Shown here: piece after piece, positions 28,553 through 37,175 of the stretch
How the letters are laid out: each line of letters opens with the position of its first letter
Position numbering within the stretch: position 1 is the stretch's first letter
Made by a program: the position numbers and the translations under genes
Assembly: GCF_040448305.1 (NCBI RefSeq)
Contig: NZ_CP148752.1
Span: 744,001-808,000 of the forward strand
Source: Pseudomonas fluorescens
Lineage (GTDB): Bacteria > Pseudomonadota > Gammaproteobacteria > Pseudomonadales > Pseudomonadaceae
Direction of reading: 5' to 3'
Length of the DNA stretch: 64,000 bases
The notes under the pieces: model-generated
Database searches by the model: none
The model's input: only the letters and a program-made list of their open reading frames with translations
Told to the model about the DNA's origin: nothing

Positions 28553-29842
28553 ATGAAGCTGAAATTCCTCCTGTTGCTGCTTTGTGCAACGGCCCCCACA
28601 GCCTGGGGCTGGTCGAACCATACGGTGGGCAGCTACCTGGCGTTGCAGGATTTGCCGACGTTGCGTGATGCACCGCAGGTCGAAGTCGAGCCGCTGGAAC
28701 AGTTTCTTTCGCAGCAATACCAGGCCGTGAGTGCGCTGCTCGATGAGCAGGAAAGCTTCGCCCGCGAGCACTTCAACCAATACCCGCCGCGCCCCGACAA
28801 CCTGCGATTGCCAGCCGTGCCCGGGGACAATCTGCGCCACGACTTCCTCACCGCACTGCGCATCAATCCCGGGATTCATCTGGCGATGGTCATCCAGCCG
28901 ATGCCGGGCAAGGATCTGCCCGAGCGTGAACACCTCAAGGCCGAACAAGTCATGGTGGCGCAGACGCTCTCACCGTGGAATCGCCAGCGCTTCATCGTTG
29001 TGCCTGACCACGAACAGGTCGCAGCCTTGGCCGTGTTGGCCAGCGCCGCCGATGAGCCGGATTACGGCCACGACATCAACCTGTTCAGCGACAACCCCGG
29101 CGAAGTCGGCGCGTTGTACGGCTTCGGCCCGCAGCCTTTCGGTGACGCGCGGTTTCAGTACAGCTCACAGGCGCCCTTTCATATGGGCTTCTTCCATGAA
29201 AGCCCGGTGGTGTATGCCGCTGCCGGATTTCTTCAGCGCAGTTGGCCGGACTGGCGCGCCTACCAGTACATGGGGTTGGCGCGACTGGCGTTTGCCACTG
29301 GCCATCCATATTGGGGTTATCGATTTCTCGGTTGGGGCCTGCACCACGTTCAGGACATGACCCAGCCTTATCACGCCAAGCCGCTGCCCGGTGTCGAACT
29401 GGCGAGCCTGCTGGTGCTGGAAGGCAAGGCCTTGGCCGGCTTCGATGCGGACAAACATGCGGCCATCGAACGGGTCGCCACCCGGCACATGGAAGTGGAG
29501 AAGTATCAGTCGACCTGGCTTCGTCGCCTGCTGCGCGCCGGCCAGGCACACCCGATGCTCGACGCTTATACCGACTCTGCACAGGACGCCCGTTATCCGC
29601 CGTACTCGGTGGACTACCTGCGCGAAGTGGTGAGTGCCGAGTCCGTCGACGAGTCCGCGGCGTTTGATGAAGCCATCGGCCAGTGGCTGGACACGGCACC
29701 GATCACCAGCGATTTCAGCAACGGTAATCAGCTGCAGCGCGAAGAGTTCGACCATCTGGCACTTAACCAGCAGCTGTTCAAACTGCTGGGGCATTTCGGC
29801 GCCCACAGCCGGAGTTATACCCGTGCGGGATTGGCGCCATAG
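28553..29842 (+). CDS. Exported protein of the phospholipase C/S1-P1 nuclease zinc fold
   Basis: A 429-residue protein with a signal peptide (MKLKFLLLLLCATAPTAWG). Cleavage would leave Trp20 as the first residue, followed by SNH. In zinc phospholipase C and S1/P1 nucleases the mature N-terminal Trp and nearby His bind zinc. The segment GLHHVQDMTQPYHA at residues 262-275 has the H-x3-D pair (H264, D268) and QP-x-H of the family zinc site. The rest is not readily aligned by eye, so the substrate (phospholipid, nucleic acid or other phosphodiester) is open. It is upstream of, and on the same strand as, a DUF1302 gene 60 bases away. Confidence 0.7.
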   Translation: MKLKFLLLLLCATAPTAWGWSNHTVGSYLALQDLPTLRDAPQVEVEPLEQFLSQQYQAVSALLDEQESFAREHFNQYPPRPDNLRLPAVPGDNLRHDFLTALRINPGIHLAMVIQPMPGKDLPEREHLKAEQVMVAQTLSPWNRQRFIVVPDHEQVAALAVLASAADEPDYGHDINLFSDNPGEVGALYGFGPQPFGDARFQYSSQAPFHMGFFHESPVVYAAAGFLQRSWPDWRAYQYMGLARLAFATGHPYWGYRFLGWGLHHVQDMTQPYHAKPLPGVELASLLVLEGKALAGFDADKHAAIERVATRHMEVEKYQSTWLRRLLRAGQAHPMLDAYTDSAQDARYPPYSVDYLREVVSAESVDESAAFDEAIGQWLDTAPITSDFSNGNQLQREEFDHLALNQQLFKLLGHFGAHSRSYTRAGLAP

Positions 29843-29902
29843 CCATCGCAACAACAGTGTCAGAACACAAAAACAATAAAACCAGGGAAAGAGGAACGGA
29901 TC

Positions 29903-31858
29903 ATGAGCACTCGATTTCGCCTGTCTGGCGCGGCGCTTCCCGGCGTGGGCCTGGCAGGGCTGCTGCAACTGTGCGCGGTCGACGGCGTGCAGGCCAAGGA
30001 GTTCAGCGTGCTGGACAACCAGATCACCGGTTCATTCGACAGTACCTTGTCTTATGGCCGCTTGTGGCGGGTCCAGGGCCGGGACAAGAACAACGATGAC
30101 GTCAACACCAACGACGGCAATCGCAACTTCGACACCGGGCTGGTTTCCGAGGTGTACAAGATCACCTCGGAGCTCGAGGCCAACTATCAGAACTACGGGA
30201 TGTTCGTGCGCGGCACCGCGTTCTATGACACGCAACTGATGGACAAGCGCAACGATTACTACCGCAACAACAACCCGTCGCAACCCAGTCAGAGTTTCCC
30301 GCAGGACGACCACTTCACGGACCAGACCCGCGATATCGCCGGCAGCCGGGTGGAGATGCTCGACGCGTATCTCTATGGCAACTGGGACGTCGCGCAGATG
30401 CCGCTCACGGCACGTATAGGGCGCCAGGTGTTCAACTGGGGCGAGGGGATTTTCTACCGAGGCGGGATCAACACCACCAACCCGGTGGATGCGGCCAAGT
30501 ACCGTCTGCCCGGGGCGGAAGTCAAGGAAGTGCTGGTACCGGTGGAAGCGCTGAGCTTCAACATCGGCCTGACCGACAGCCTGACCATGGAAAGCTTTTA
30601 CCAGACGAACTGGAAGGAAACCCGCATCGACCCGGTCGGCACGTTCTACTCGCAGACGGATCTGTTCGCCGACGGCGGCAACACTGCCTACAACAACTTC
30701 AGCGGTACCGCGCTGGACACCCCGGTGCCTGGCTTCGGCAACGTGATCGATCTGTACAGCGCGCTGGGCAACAACCCACTGCTCAACCAGGCCCTGAGCA
30801 CCACCGGCCTGTACGCCAACGGGGTCACCCCGGCCTTTGGCAACACCGTCAAGGTGGCCACGGTCGGCAAGGATTTCAACGCGCGCAACGACGGCCAGTT
30901 CGGCTTCGCTTTTCGCTACATCGTAGAAGAGCTCAACAGCACCGAGTTCGGGTTGTACATGGTCAACTACCACGCCAAGGAGCCGACCATTTCCGCCGAT
31001 CTGGGTGGGTACAAGGGCATCGACATGAACGCCCTGACCAACCTGTTGGCCGGTGTCGCCGGCAGTCAGGCGGGGCAACTGGCCAACGGCCTGGCGACCG
31101 TGGATGTGCTGGGCAATATCCAGGCGCATCGGCGCTACGCCGAAGACATCCGCATGTACGGCTTCAGCTTCAACACCACCCTGGGCCAGGCGTCGGTGTT
31201 CGGTGAGGTGGCTTATCGGCCGAACCTGCCCATCGGGGTTGCCGCCACCAACGACCTGATCGGCGACCTGGCCAACGGCGCCGCCGCAGCGGCAGGTGGC
31301 CAGACCATCAACATCGGCGGGCAGCAGGTCACGCTCGACAGCCAGATCAATAACGCCGAGCGGGTGGAAGCGTTCAACGCGTCCATGGGCACGATTTACA
31401 ACTTTGGCCCGAGCCTGTCATTCGACTCGATGTTCGGCGTGTTCGAACTGGCGTCCGAGCACCTGCGCGGCAGCAGCCTGCAATACACCGCGTATGACGG
31501 CAGTACTCGTTACTACGCTGGCACCGGTAACTTTTCCTATGTGTCCGGCGGCGAGCGCAGCGACCAGGTCAACCGCAATTCCTACAGCTACACCGCGATG
31601 CTCAACGGCACCTGGAACGACGTGTATGCCGGGGTCAACGTCTCGCCTTATGTCGTCTACAAGGATGACTTCGAGGGCAACAGCTACCAGGCAGGCAACG
31701 TCATCGAGGGTCGCAAGGCCTACACCCTGGGGGTCAAGGCCAACTACCAGAACAAGCTGGAGGCCGAGCTGCAATACACCGAGTTCTACGGTGGAGGCCA
31801 GGACAACGGCCTGCGTGACCGCGACAACGTTGGCTTCAACCTCAAGTACTTCCTTTGA
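29903..31858 (+). CDS. DUF1302 family outer-membrane-type protein
   Basis: A 651-residue protein with an N-terminal signal peptide (cleavage about residue 33, GVQA/KEFSV). It then alternates polar and aromatic residues, as in a beta-barrel, and ends GFNLKYFL. ARIGRQVFNWGEGIFYRGGINTTNPVDAAKYRLPG near 172-206 is characteristic of DUF1302. These proteins are almost always paired with DUF1329, as here, and have been linked to uptake or export of hydrophobic compounds; direct evidence is limited. GAGGAACGG precedes the ATG. Confidence 0.88.
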   Translation: MSTRFRLSGAALPGVGLAGLLQLCAVDGVQAKEFSVLDNQITGSFDSTLSYGRLWRVQGRDKNNDDVNTNDGNRNFDTGLVSEVYKITSELEANYQNYGMFVRGTAFYDTQLMDKRNDYYRNNNPSQPSQSFPQDDHFTDQTRDIAGSRVEMLDAYLYGNWDVAQMPLTARIGRQVFNWGEGIFYRGGINTTNPVDAAKYRLPGAEVKEVLVPVEALSFNIGLTDSLTMESFYQTNWKETRIDPVGTFYSQTDLFADGGNTAYNNFSGTALDTPVPGFGNVIDLYSALGNNPLLNQALSTTGLYANGVTPAFGNTVKVATVGKDFNARNDGQFGFAFRYIVEELNSTEFGLYMVNYHAKEPTISADLGGYKGIDMNALTNLLAGVAGSQAGQLANGLATVDVLGNIQAHRRYAEDIRMYGFSFNTTLGQASVFGEVAYRPNLPIGVAATNDLIGDLANGAAAAAGGQTINIGGQQVTLDSQINNAERVEAFNASMGTIYNFGPSLSFDSMFGVFELASEHLRGSSLQYTAYDGSTRYYAGTGNFSYVSGGERSDQVNRNSYSYTAMLNGTWNDVYAGVNVSPYVVYKDDFEGNSYQAGNVIEGRKAYTLGVKANYQNKLEAELQYTEFYGGGQDNGLRDRDNVGFNLKYFL

Positions 31859-31881
31859 TTACCCAGAACACGGGTGTAGCC

Positions 31882-31975
31882 CCTGTGGGAGCGAGCCTGC
31901 TCGCGAAGAGGGCCGCACAGCCAATACAGATGCCGCCTGACATACCGCTTTCGCGAGCAGGCTCGCTCCCACAGG
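31882..31975. repeat. REPIN 5 (inverted REP pair)
   Basis: CTGTGGGAGCGAGCCTGCTC and TTTCGCGAGCAGGCTCGCTC units face each other with about 45 bases between. The pair lies between the DUF1302 and DUF1329 genes, inside what is otherwise probably a single operon. Confidence 0.9.
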
Positions 31976-32024
31976 AGATCTGCTGTGTGTTGCAGACCTG
32001 CGGCCTTTATTTCGGAGAACGATC

Positions 32025-33398
32025 ATGTTTCACACTTCACGACTGACCAAGACCACGCTGGCGCTGTTCCTGAGCCTGGCCGCCAGCAGCGCACTCGCCG
32101 CGGTCACGCCCCAGCAAGCCGAGCAATTGAAGACCACGCTGACGCCGATGGGGGCCGAGCGTGCCGGCAACGCGGCCGGGACCATTCCGGCGTGGAACGG
32201 CGGTATCACCCAGGCGCCGGCGGGCTACAAACCCGGCCAGCATCACCTGGACCCCTATGCGGCGGACAAGCCGCTGTTCACCATCACCAAGGTCAACCTT
32301 GAACAGTACAAGGCCCACCTCAGCCCGGGTCAGATCGCACTGTTCAACAGCTACCCCGACACTTTCCAGATGCCGGTCTATCCCTCTCGCCGGTCGGGCT
32401 CGGCGCCGCAGTGGCTGTATGACAACACCTTGAAAAATGCGACCTCGGCCAAGCTGATCGATGGCGGGACCGGTTTTGCCGATGCCTATGGCGGTGTGCC
32501 GTTCCCGGTGCCCAAGGATGGCATCGAGGTGCTGTCGAACCACATCACTCGTTATCGCGGCATCTATGTGGTCCGTCGTGCCTCCGAAGCGCCGGTGCAA
32601 CGCAACGGCAGCTTCGCGCTCGTGACCTCGCAGCAGGAAGGGCTCTTCAACTATTACCGCCCGGGCGGGCAGTTTGCCGACCTGAAAAACATCCTGTTCT
32701 ACTACCTGGCATTCGTGAAGAGCCCGGCCCGGCTGGCGGGCGGTGCGGCACTGGTTCACGAGACCCTGGACCAGCTCAAGGACCCGCGTCAGGCCTGGGT
32801 CTACGACGCGGGTCAACGCCGTGTGCGCCGGGCGCCGAACCTCGCGTATGACACCCCGATCGCCTCATCCGACGGCCTGCGCACGGCGGACGATACGGAC
32901 ATGTTCAACGGCTCGCCAGACCGCTACGACTGGAAGCTCAAGGGCAAGCAAGAGGTCTACATTCCCTATAACAATTACAAAGTCGGCAGCCCTGAGGTGA
33001 AGTACGAGCAGTTGCTCATACCGGGCCACCTCAACCCGCAATTCACCCGTTATGAGCTGCATCGGGTCTGGGTGGTCGAAGGCACGCTTAAGCCGGGCGC
33101 GCGGCATATCTATTCCAAGCGCGTGCTGTTTCTCGACGAGGACAGTTGGGGCGCCGCATTGGTGGATCAATATGACGGGCGAGGGGAGTTGTGGCGGGTG
33201 TCGATGGCCTACCTGAAAAACTTCTACGACCTGCCCACCACCTGGAGTGCTCTGGACGTATTCCATGACTTGCAGGCGCGTCGTTACTACGTGCAGAACC
33301 TGGACAACGAAGAGCCGGCCACAGTGGACTTCGCCCAGCCGGTGCCGGAAGACGCGTACTTCATGCCGTCGGCATTGCGCCAGCGTGGGACGCGGTGA
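32025..33398 (+). CDS. DUF1329 family periplasmic protein
   Basis: A 457-residue protein with a signal peptide (cleavage near residue 25, ALA/AVTPQQAEQLK). The early segment GAERAGNAAGTIPAWNGGI and the central YIPYNNYKVGSPEVKYEQLLIPGHLNPQFTRYELHRVWVVEGTLKPG are typical of DUF1329. The family is thought to have a LolB/LppX-like fold that carries hydrophobic ligands across the periplasm, and it occurs with DUF1302. The partner is 166 bases upstream, separated by a REPIN. Confidence 0.9.
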   Translation: MFHTSRLTKTTLALFLSLAASSALAAVTPQQAEQLKTTLTPMGAERAGNAAGTIPAWNGGITQAPAGYKPGQHHLDPYAADKPLFTITKVNLEQYKAHLSPGQIALFNSYPDTFQMPVYPSRRSGSAPQWLYDNTLKNATSAKLIDGGTGFADAYGGVPFPVPKDGIEVLSNHITRYRGIYVVRRASEAPVQRNGSFALVTSQQEGLFNYYRPGGQFADLKNILFYYLAFVKSPARLAGGAALVHETLDQLKDPRQAWVYDAGQRRVRRAPNLAYDTPIASSDGLRTADDTDMFNGSPDRYDWKLKGKQEVYIPYNNYKVGSPEVKYEQLLIPGHLNPQFTRYELHRVWVVEGTLKPGARHIYSKRVLFLDEDSWGAALVDQYDGRGELWRVSMAYLKNFYDLPTTWSALDVFHDLQARRYYVQNLDNEEPATVDFAQPVPEDAYFMPSALRQRGTR

Positions 33399-33449
33399 TA
33401 TTGGCCATTCGGAAGATAGCCGGGTTTTGGTTTGCCAGGATGTGCTAGC

Positions 33450-33477
33450 CTGCAATCAATGATTTCATTGATTGCAG
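33450..33477. promoter_or_regulatory. Perfect palindrome, probable FitA operator
   Basis: CTGCAATCAATGA (33450-33462) is followed by TT and its exact reverse complement TCATTGATTGCAG (33465-33477). This 28-base site ends 8 bases before the antitoxin ATG and overlaps its ribosome-binding region. Ribbon-helix-helix antitoxins of the FitA/VapB type bind such inverted repeats to repress their own operon. Assignment to the protein is inference; the symmetry is seen directly. Confidence 0.75.
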
Positions 33478-33485
33478 GAGGCATC

Positions 33486-33731
33486 ATGGCCAGCATCACA
33501 ATTAGAAACCTTGATGAGAAGCTCAAAGAGCAGCTGCGCATCACGGCGGCTCATAACGGACATTCGATGGAAGAGGAGGCTCGCCTGATTCTGGGCCGGG
33601 CCTTGGCGACTGTTGATCGCGCCGGTGGACTTGGAAGCAGGATCCGCAACCGATTCAGCGCTCTGGGCGGAGTCGAGCTTGATCTGCCAGAGCGTTCAGA
33701 GAAAGCGACGGCGGTGGATTTTTCTGAATGA
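33486..33731 (+). CDS. FitA-like ribbon-helix-helix antitoxin
   Basis: An 81-residue protein. MASITIRNLDEKLKEQLR is a typical FitA ribbon-helix-helix N-terminus (beta strand plus helix), followed by AAHNGHSMEEEARLILGRAL. The C-terminal tail RSEKATAVDFSE is the kind of segment that inserts into the toxin active site. GCAGGAG precedes the ATG. The stop overlaps the toxin start (ATGA). It neutralises the PIN toxin and represses the operon. Confidence 0.92.
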   Translation: MASITIRNLDEKLKEQLRITAAHNGHSMEEEARLILGRALATVDRAGGLGSRIRNRFSALGGVELDLPERSEKATAVDFSE

Positions 33732-34147
33732 TCGTGCTCGATACCAACGTTCTTTCAGAGTTTATGCGAGTCGAGCCTGAAACCCGGGTGCTTGCCTGGG
33801 TTGATGCACAGCCATCGATGGATCTGGCAGTCAGTGCGGTAACGGTGGCGGAAATACTCCACGGCATCGCACGCCTGCCTTCTGGCAAGCGCAAACAGAA
33901 ACTTGAAGCCCATGCCATGGCCATGTTCGAAGAGGACTTTGCCGGACGCATTTTGCCGTTCGATGCTCATGCCGCTGTTGAGTACGCAACGCTGACGGCA
34001 GGTGCTGAAGCCAATGGGCGTGCGGTTTCAATGGCCGATGCGCAAATTGCTGCCATTTGCCGAAGCCATGGGGCTGCTATAGCCACCCGCAATGTTCGAG
34101 ATTTCGGGTTTCCCGGGATTGAGGTCATCAATCCTTGGGAGGCGTGA
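33728..34147 (+). CDS. FitB/VapC-like PIN-domain toxin
   Basis: A 139-residue PIN-domain ribonuclease. The acidic residues of the metal site are in place: D5 (MIVLDTNVLSE), E42 (VAEILHG), D104 (SMADAQIAA) and D125 (RNVRDF). Length and motifs match the FitB/VapC family, which cleaves tRNA or rRNA when not bound by the antitoxin. Coupled by ATGA overlap to the antitoxin. All catalytic residues are present, so it looks functional. Confidence 0.93.
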   Translation: MIVLDTNVLSEFMRVEPETRVLAWVDAQPSMDLAVSAVTVAEILHGIARLPSGKRKQKLEAHAMAMFEEDFAGRILPFDAHAAVEYATLTAGAEANGRAVSMADAQIAAICRSHGAAIATRNVRDFGFPGIEVINPWEA

Positions 34148-34171
34148 GCATCTTCGCAGTCATCCAGAATG

Positions 34172-34264
34172 CAATCGCGAGCAAGCTCGCTCCCACAGGG
34201 TTTTGGGTCGTTCACAGAATCTGTGTTCGACACCTTACCTGTGGGAGCGAGCCTGCTCGCGAAG
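34172..34264. repeat. REPIN 6 (inverted REP pair)
   Basis: AATCGCGAGCAAGCTCGCTC and GTGGGAGCGAGCCTGCTCGCG face each other in the gap between the convergent toxin gene and the chemoreceptor gene. After this pair no REPIN appears until 63.9 kb. Confidence 0.9.
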
Positions 34265-34292
34265 GGATCTTTCATTCACGGCAAGGCGAATG

Positions 34293-36212
34293 TCAGACGC
34301 GGAAGTGGCTCACCATCTGCTGCAATTGACCACCCAGCCGCGCCAGTTCAATGCTGGACTTGGCGGTCTCATCGCTCGCCGCAGCAGTCTGTTCAGACAC
34401 GTCGCGCACGTTGACGATGCTGCGGCTGATCTCTTCGGCCACGGCGCTTTGCTGTTCGGCAGCGGCGGCGATCTGCTGGTTCATCGACTGGATGTTGGAC
34501 ACCGTGCGGGTAATGTTCTCCAGTGACTCGCCGGCCTTGCGGGTCAGGGCCACGCTGCTGTCGGTGAGGACGCGACTGTTGTTCATCACCGCCGACACTT
34601 GTTGCGTGCCGTTCTGCAGGCCGGCCACCAGGCCTTCGATTTCCTCGGTGGATTTCTGCGTACGCTGGGCCAGGCCGCGGACCTCGTCGGCCACCACCGC
34701 AAAACCACGACCGGCTTCACCGGCGCGAGCTGCTTCGATGGCGGCATTGAGTGCCAGCAGGTTGGTCTGCTCGGCCACGGCCTTGATCACGTCCATGACG
34801 CTGCCGATCTTGTCGCTTTCCCGTTGCAGTACGCTCATGGCTTCGGTGGAGCGCACCACCTCACTGGCCAGGCGCTCGATCTGGGCGATGGCTTCATTGA
34901 CCACTTTGTCCCCTTCACGGGCTTCGCCGTCGGCCGCCGCAGCAGCTTGCGAGGCTTCTTCAGCGTTGCGCGCGACTTCCTGCACCGTGGCGGTCATCTC
35001 GTGCATGGCGGTGGCGACCTGATCGGTCTCGACTTTCTGACTGTTGACCCCGGCGCTGGTCTGCTCGGTCACGGCCGACAGCTCTTCAGCGGCGCTGGCG
35101 ATCTGGGTCACGCCGTCGCGGATGCCGCTGATCAAGTCGCGCAGGGTCACGCCCATGCGAGCGATGCCTTGCTGCAACACGCCGAGTTCGTCGCGACGGG
35201 TGACCAGCACGTTGTGGGACAGATCACCGCTGGCGATGCGATCGACCACCGCCAGGGTTTCGCGCAATGGCCGGGTGATCTGGCGAGTGATGACCACGGC
35301 GGCAATGACGCCCACCAGTAAGGCCAGCAACGTGCTGATCAGCTGCAGAGTGCGCGCCCGGGCGCTTTCGGCGTCACGGCGGTCGAGCTGGATCTGGTAC
35401 AGCTGATCGCTCTGGGACACGATGGCGGCGCCCTGGTCGGTCATTTCCTGGCGCGCTTGCACCGCGTCATTGCTGGCGGCCTTGTAGGCCTGCAAGGCGC
35501 TGCGGTAGTTGCCCAACGCGGTTTCCAGCTGACGCAGGGCGTCTTGTTGGGAGTCGGCGAAATGCACGTTCAGCGGTTTCAGGCTGGCGATGGCAGCGTC
35601 CAATTGGCCGACAGCTTTTTGCTCGGTCTCGGCATTGGTACTGGCGGTGTAGCCGCGCACTTCGTAGCGGGCCAGCAGGAACGCTTCCTTGGCCGCGGTG
35701 ATGGCCTGGAACTGTTCGAAGCGCTGGTCGCTCAACGGCATTTGCTGCACACGGGTATTGATGTCATTGATCAGCGTGTTGGCGGTTTCGGCGTTGGCAC
35801 TCATGGCGTCGCGGGCGCTGTTGCCGGCGCGATAGGCGCTGCGCATCTTGCCCAGGGACGTCTTGTAGGCGTCGATGACGGCGCCTTGCTCTCGCAGCAG
35901 TTTGAGGTTTTCCGGGCTCTTGAACTTCGCCAGCAGGGCTTGCTGCTGGGCAGAGAAGGCGTCGAGGGTGTTTTGCACGCTTTGCGCGGCGGTTTCGTCG
36001 CCGTTGGTCAGCATGTATTGCAGGCGAACCACGCGCAGCTTGGTCAGGCCGGCGTTGAGCTGGGTGATGTCGCTCATCCAGTTGCTGCGGTCGATCAGCC
36101 CGCCCAGGCTGGTCCAGCCGGTCAGGGCCAGGACGCAGGTCAGTGCCAGGACCAGGCCAAACCCCAGGCCCAGTTTCAGGTTCACGCTGATGTTGCCGAA
36201 CCAGCTATTCAT
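34293..36212 (-). CDS. Methyl-accepting chemotaxis protein with long helical periplasmic domain (HBM type)
   Basis: A 639-residue chemoreceptor. TM1 is at about residues 13-33. The periplasmic region at about 34-288 is almost wholly helical and about 255 residues long, which fits the helical bimodular (HBM) domain better than a 4-helix or CACHE domain. TM2 is at about 289-309, then a HAMP domain (RQITRPLRETLAVVDRIASGDLS). The signalling hairpin contains EQTNLLALNAAIEAARAGE. HBM receptors such as McpS sense TCA intermediates or acetate; the ligand here is unknown. GGAGGAA precedes ATG 36212. Confidence 0.93.
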   Translation of the reverse strand: MNSWFGNISVNLKLGLGFGLVLALTCVLALTGWTSLGGLIDRSNWMSDITQLNAGLTKLRVVRLQYMLTNGDETAAQSVQNTLDAFSAQQQALLAKFKSPENLKLLREQGAVIDAYKTSLGKMRSAYRAGNSARDAMSANAETANTLINDINTRVQQMPLSDQRFEQFQAITAAKEAFLLARYEVRGYTASTNAETEQKAVGQLDAAIASLKPLNVHFADSQQDALRQLETALGNYRSALQAYKAASNDAVQARQEMTDQGAAIVSQSDQLYQIQLDRRDAESARARTLQLISTLLALLVGVIAAVVITRQITRPLRETLAVVDRIASGDLSHNVLVTRRDELGVLQQGIARMGVTLRDLISGIRDGVTQIASAAEELSAVTEQTSAGVNSQKVETDQVATAMHEMTATVQEVARNAEEASQAAAAADGEAREGDKVVNEAIAQIERLASEVVRSTEAMSVLQRESDKIGSVMDVIKAVAEQTNLLALNAAIEAARAGEAGRGFAVVADEVRGLAQRTQKSTEEIEGLVAGLQNGTQQVSAVMNNSRVLTDSSVALTRKAGESLENITRTVSNIQSMNQQIAAAAEQQSAVAEEISRSIVNVRDVSEQTAAASDETAKSSIELARLGGQLQQMVSHFRV

Positions 36213-36451
36213 CTCATTCCTCCAGGAACTTGGTACTTCTTTATCGTCGGTTGGCTGGAAGATTGTTTTTTTTGGAAGCCGCCAAGCTGTGTAAGCAGGA
36301 TGTATCGGCAGCAATCCCGGGAGCTGAAAGGATTTTTCCGAACGGATTCTGTAACAAAATTTTTACAGCGCTTTTAAGCTTTTTTTCACATGCGTTTCAC
36401 CAGTCACCGACGCGCCTTTCTTTAACCTGCCGGGATCTAATGAGGTAGTGC

Positions 36452-37144
36452 GTGCCGGCGAGGCGGCTTGATGTGGAATTAAGACTGAGTCTTTTCGGGA
36501 TAAAACGCTCGATCGATCTGAGCCGCTTCGCCCGTTATCGCAACGCTGCGGTGGTGTTGGCCTCGGCGTTGCTGGTGATCCCGTTGACGGTGTTCTTGCT
36601 GCGACCTGCCGCCGTTGCGGACCTGGCTCACGGCAATGTGCCCGGTGCACAGGCGTTGATGACCGGGTGGGCCAAGGGCGACGTCATCGTGCTGGTGCGC
36701 CACGTCGAGCGCTGCGATCACTCCTCGGCGCCTTGCCTGGTTGGCAACGATGGCATTACCGAGCGCTCGCGCCGTGTCGCCATGGGTGTCGGTGCGCACT
36801 TCCAGAACCTGGGCCTGGACAAGGCTGATATCTACAACAGCCCGATTCTGCGTACGGCGCAGACCGCCAGCTTCATGTTCAACAAGGTCGGCACGGGCGA
36901 AGACTGGTTGATCAGTTGCAAGGGCACCATGCTGCGCGACGCGTTGGCGCACAAGGTGGCCGGGCGCAACCTGATTCTGGTGACCCACAGCGAATGCATG
37001 GACCAACTGGAAAAAGACCTCCATTTGCCAACTTCGACCCTGGGTTACGGGGCCTCTTTGTTTATCTCAGCCGAAACGCCGCACACTCCGCGCATGCTTG
37101 GCTTTATCGAAGCCTCGGATTGGCCGACCGTGACGCCCCGTTGA
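36452..37144 (+). CDS. Membrane-anchored histidine phosphatase (Ais/PmrG-like)
   Basis: A 230-residue protein. An N-terminal anchor at about 31-51 (AAVVLASALLVIPLTVFLL) precedes a histidine-phosphatase domain with VLVRHVERCDHS (R83, H84) and a later THSE motif. Short domains of this layout resemble Ais/PmrG, which remove phosphate from LPS core heptose; periplasmic action is likely. GAGG precedes a GTG start at 36452; a second in-frame GTG at 36473 is possible. A PAP2 phosphatase follows 31 bases later, so both may modify the envelope. The exact substrate is inference. Confidence 0.8.
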   Translation: MPARRLDVELRLSLFGIKRSIDLSRFARYRNAAVVLASALLVIPLTVFLLRPAAVADLAHGNVPGAQALMTGWAKGDVIVLVRHVERCDHSSAPCLVGNDGITERSRRVAMGVGAHFQNLGLDKADIYNSPILRTAQTASFMFNKVGTGEDWLISCKGTMLRDALAHKVAGRNLILVTHSECMDQLEKDLHLPTSTLGYGASLFISAETPHTPRMLGFIEASDWPTVTPR

Positions 37145-37175
37145 ATTTAACCATCCCTTCGAATCAGGACTGAGC

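Noticed and set aside
10217..34264. Regularly recurring inverted repeats as a CRISPR array
   Set aside because: The units are single pairs kilobases apart, without spacers in series or cas genes; they are REPINs.
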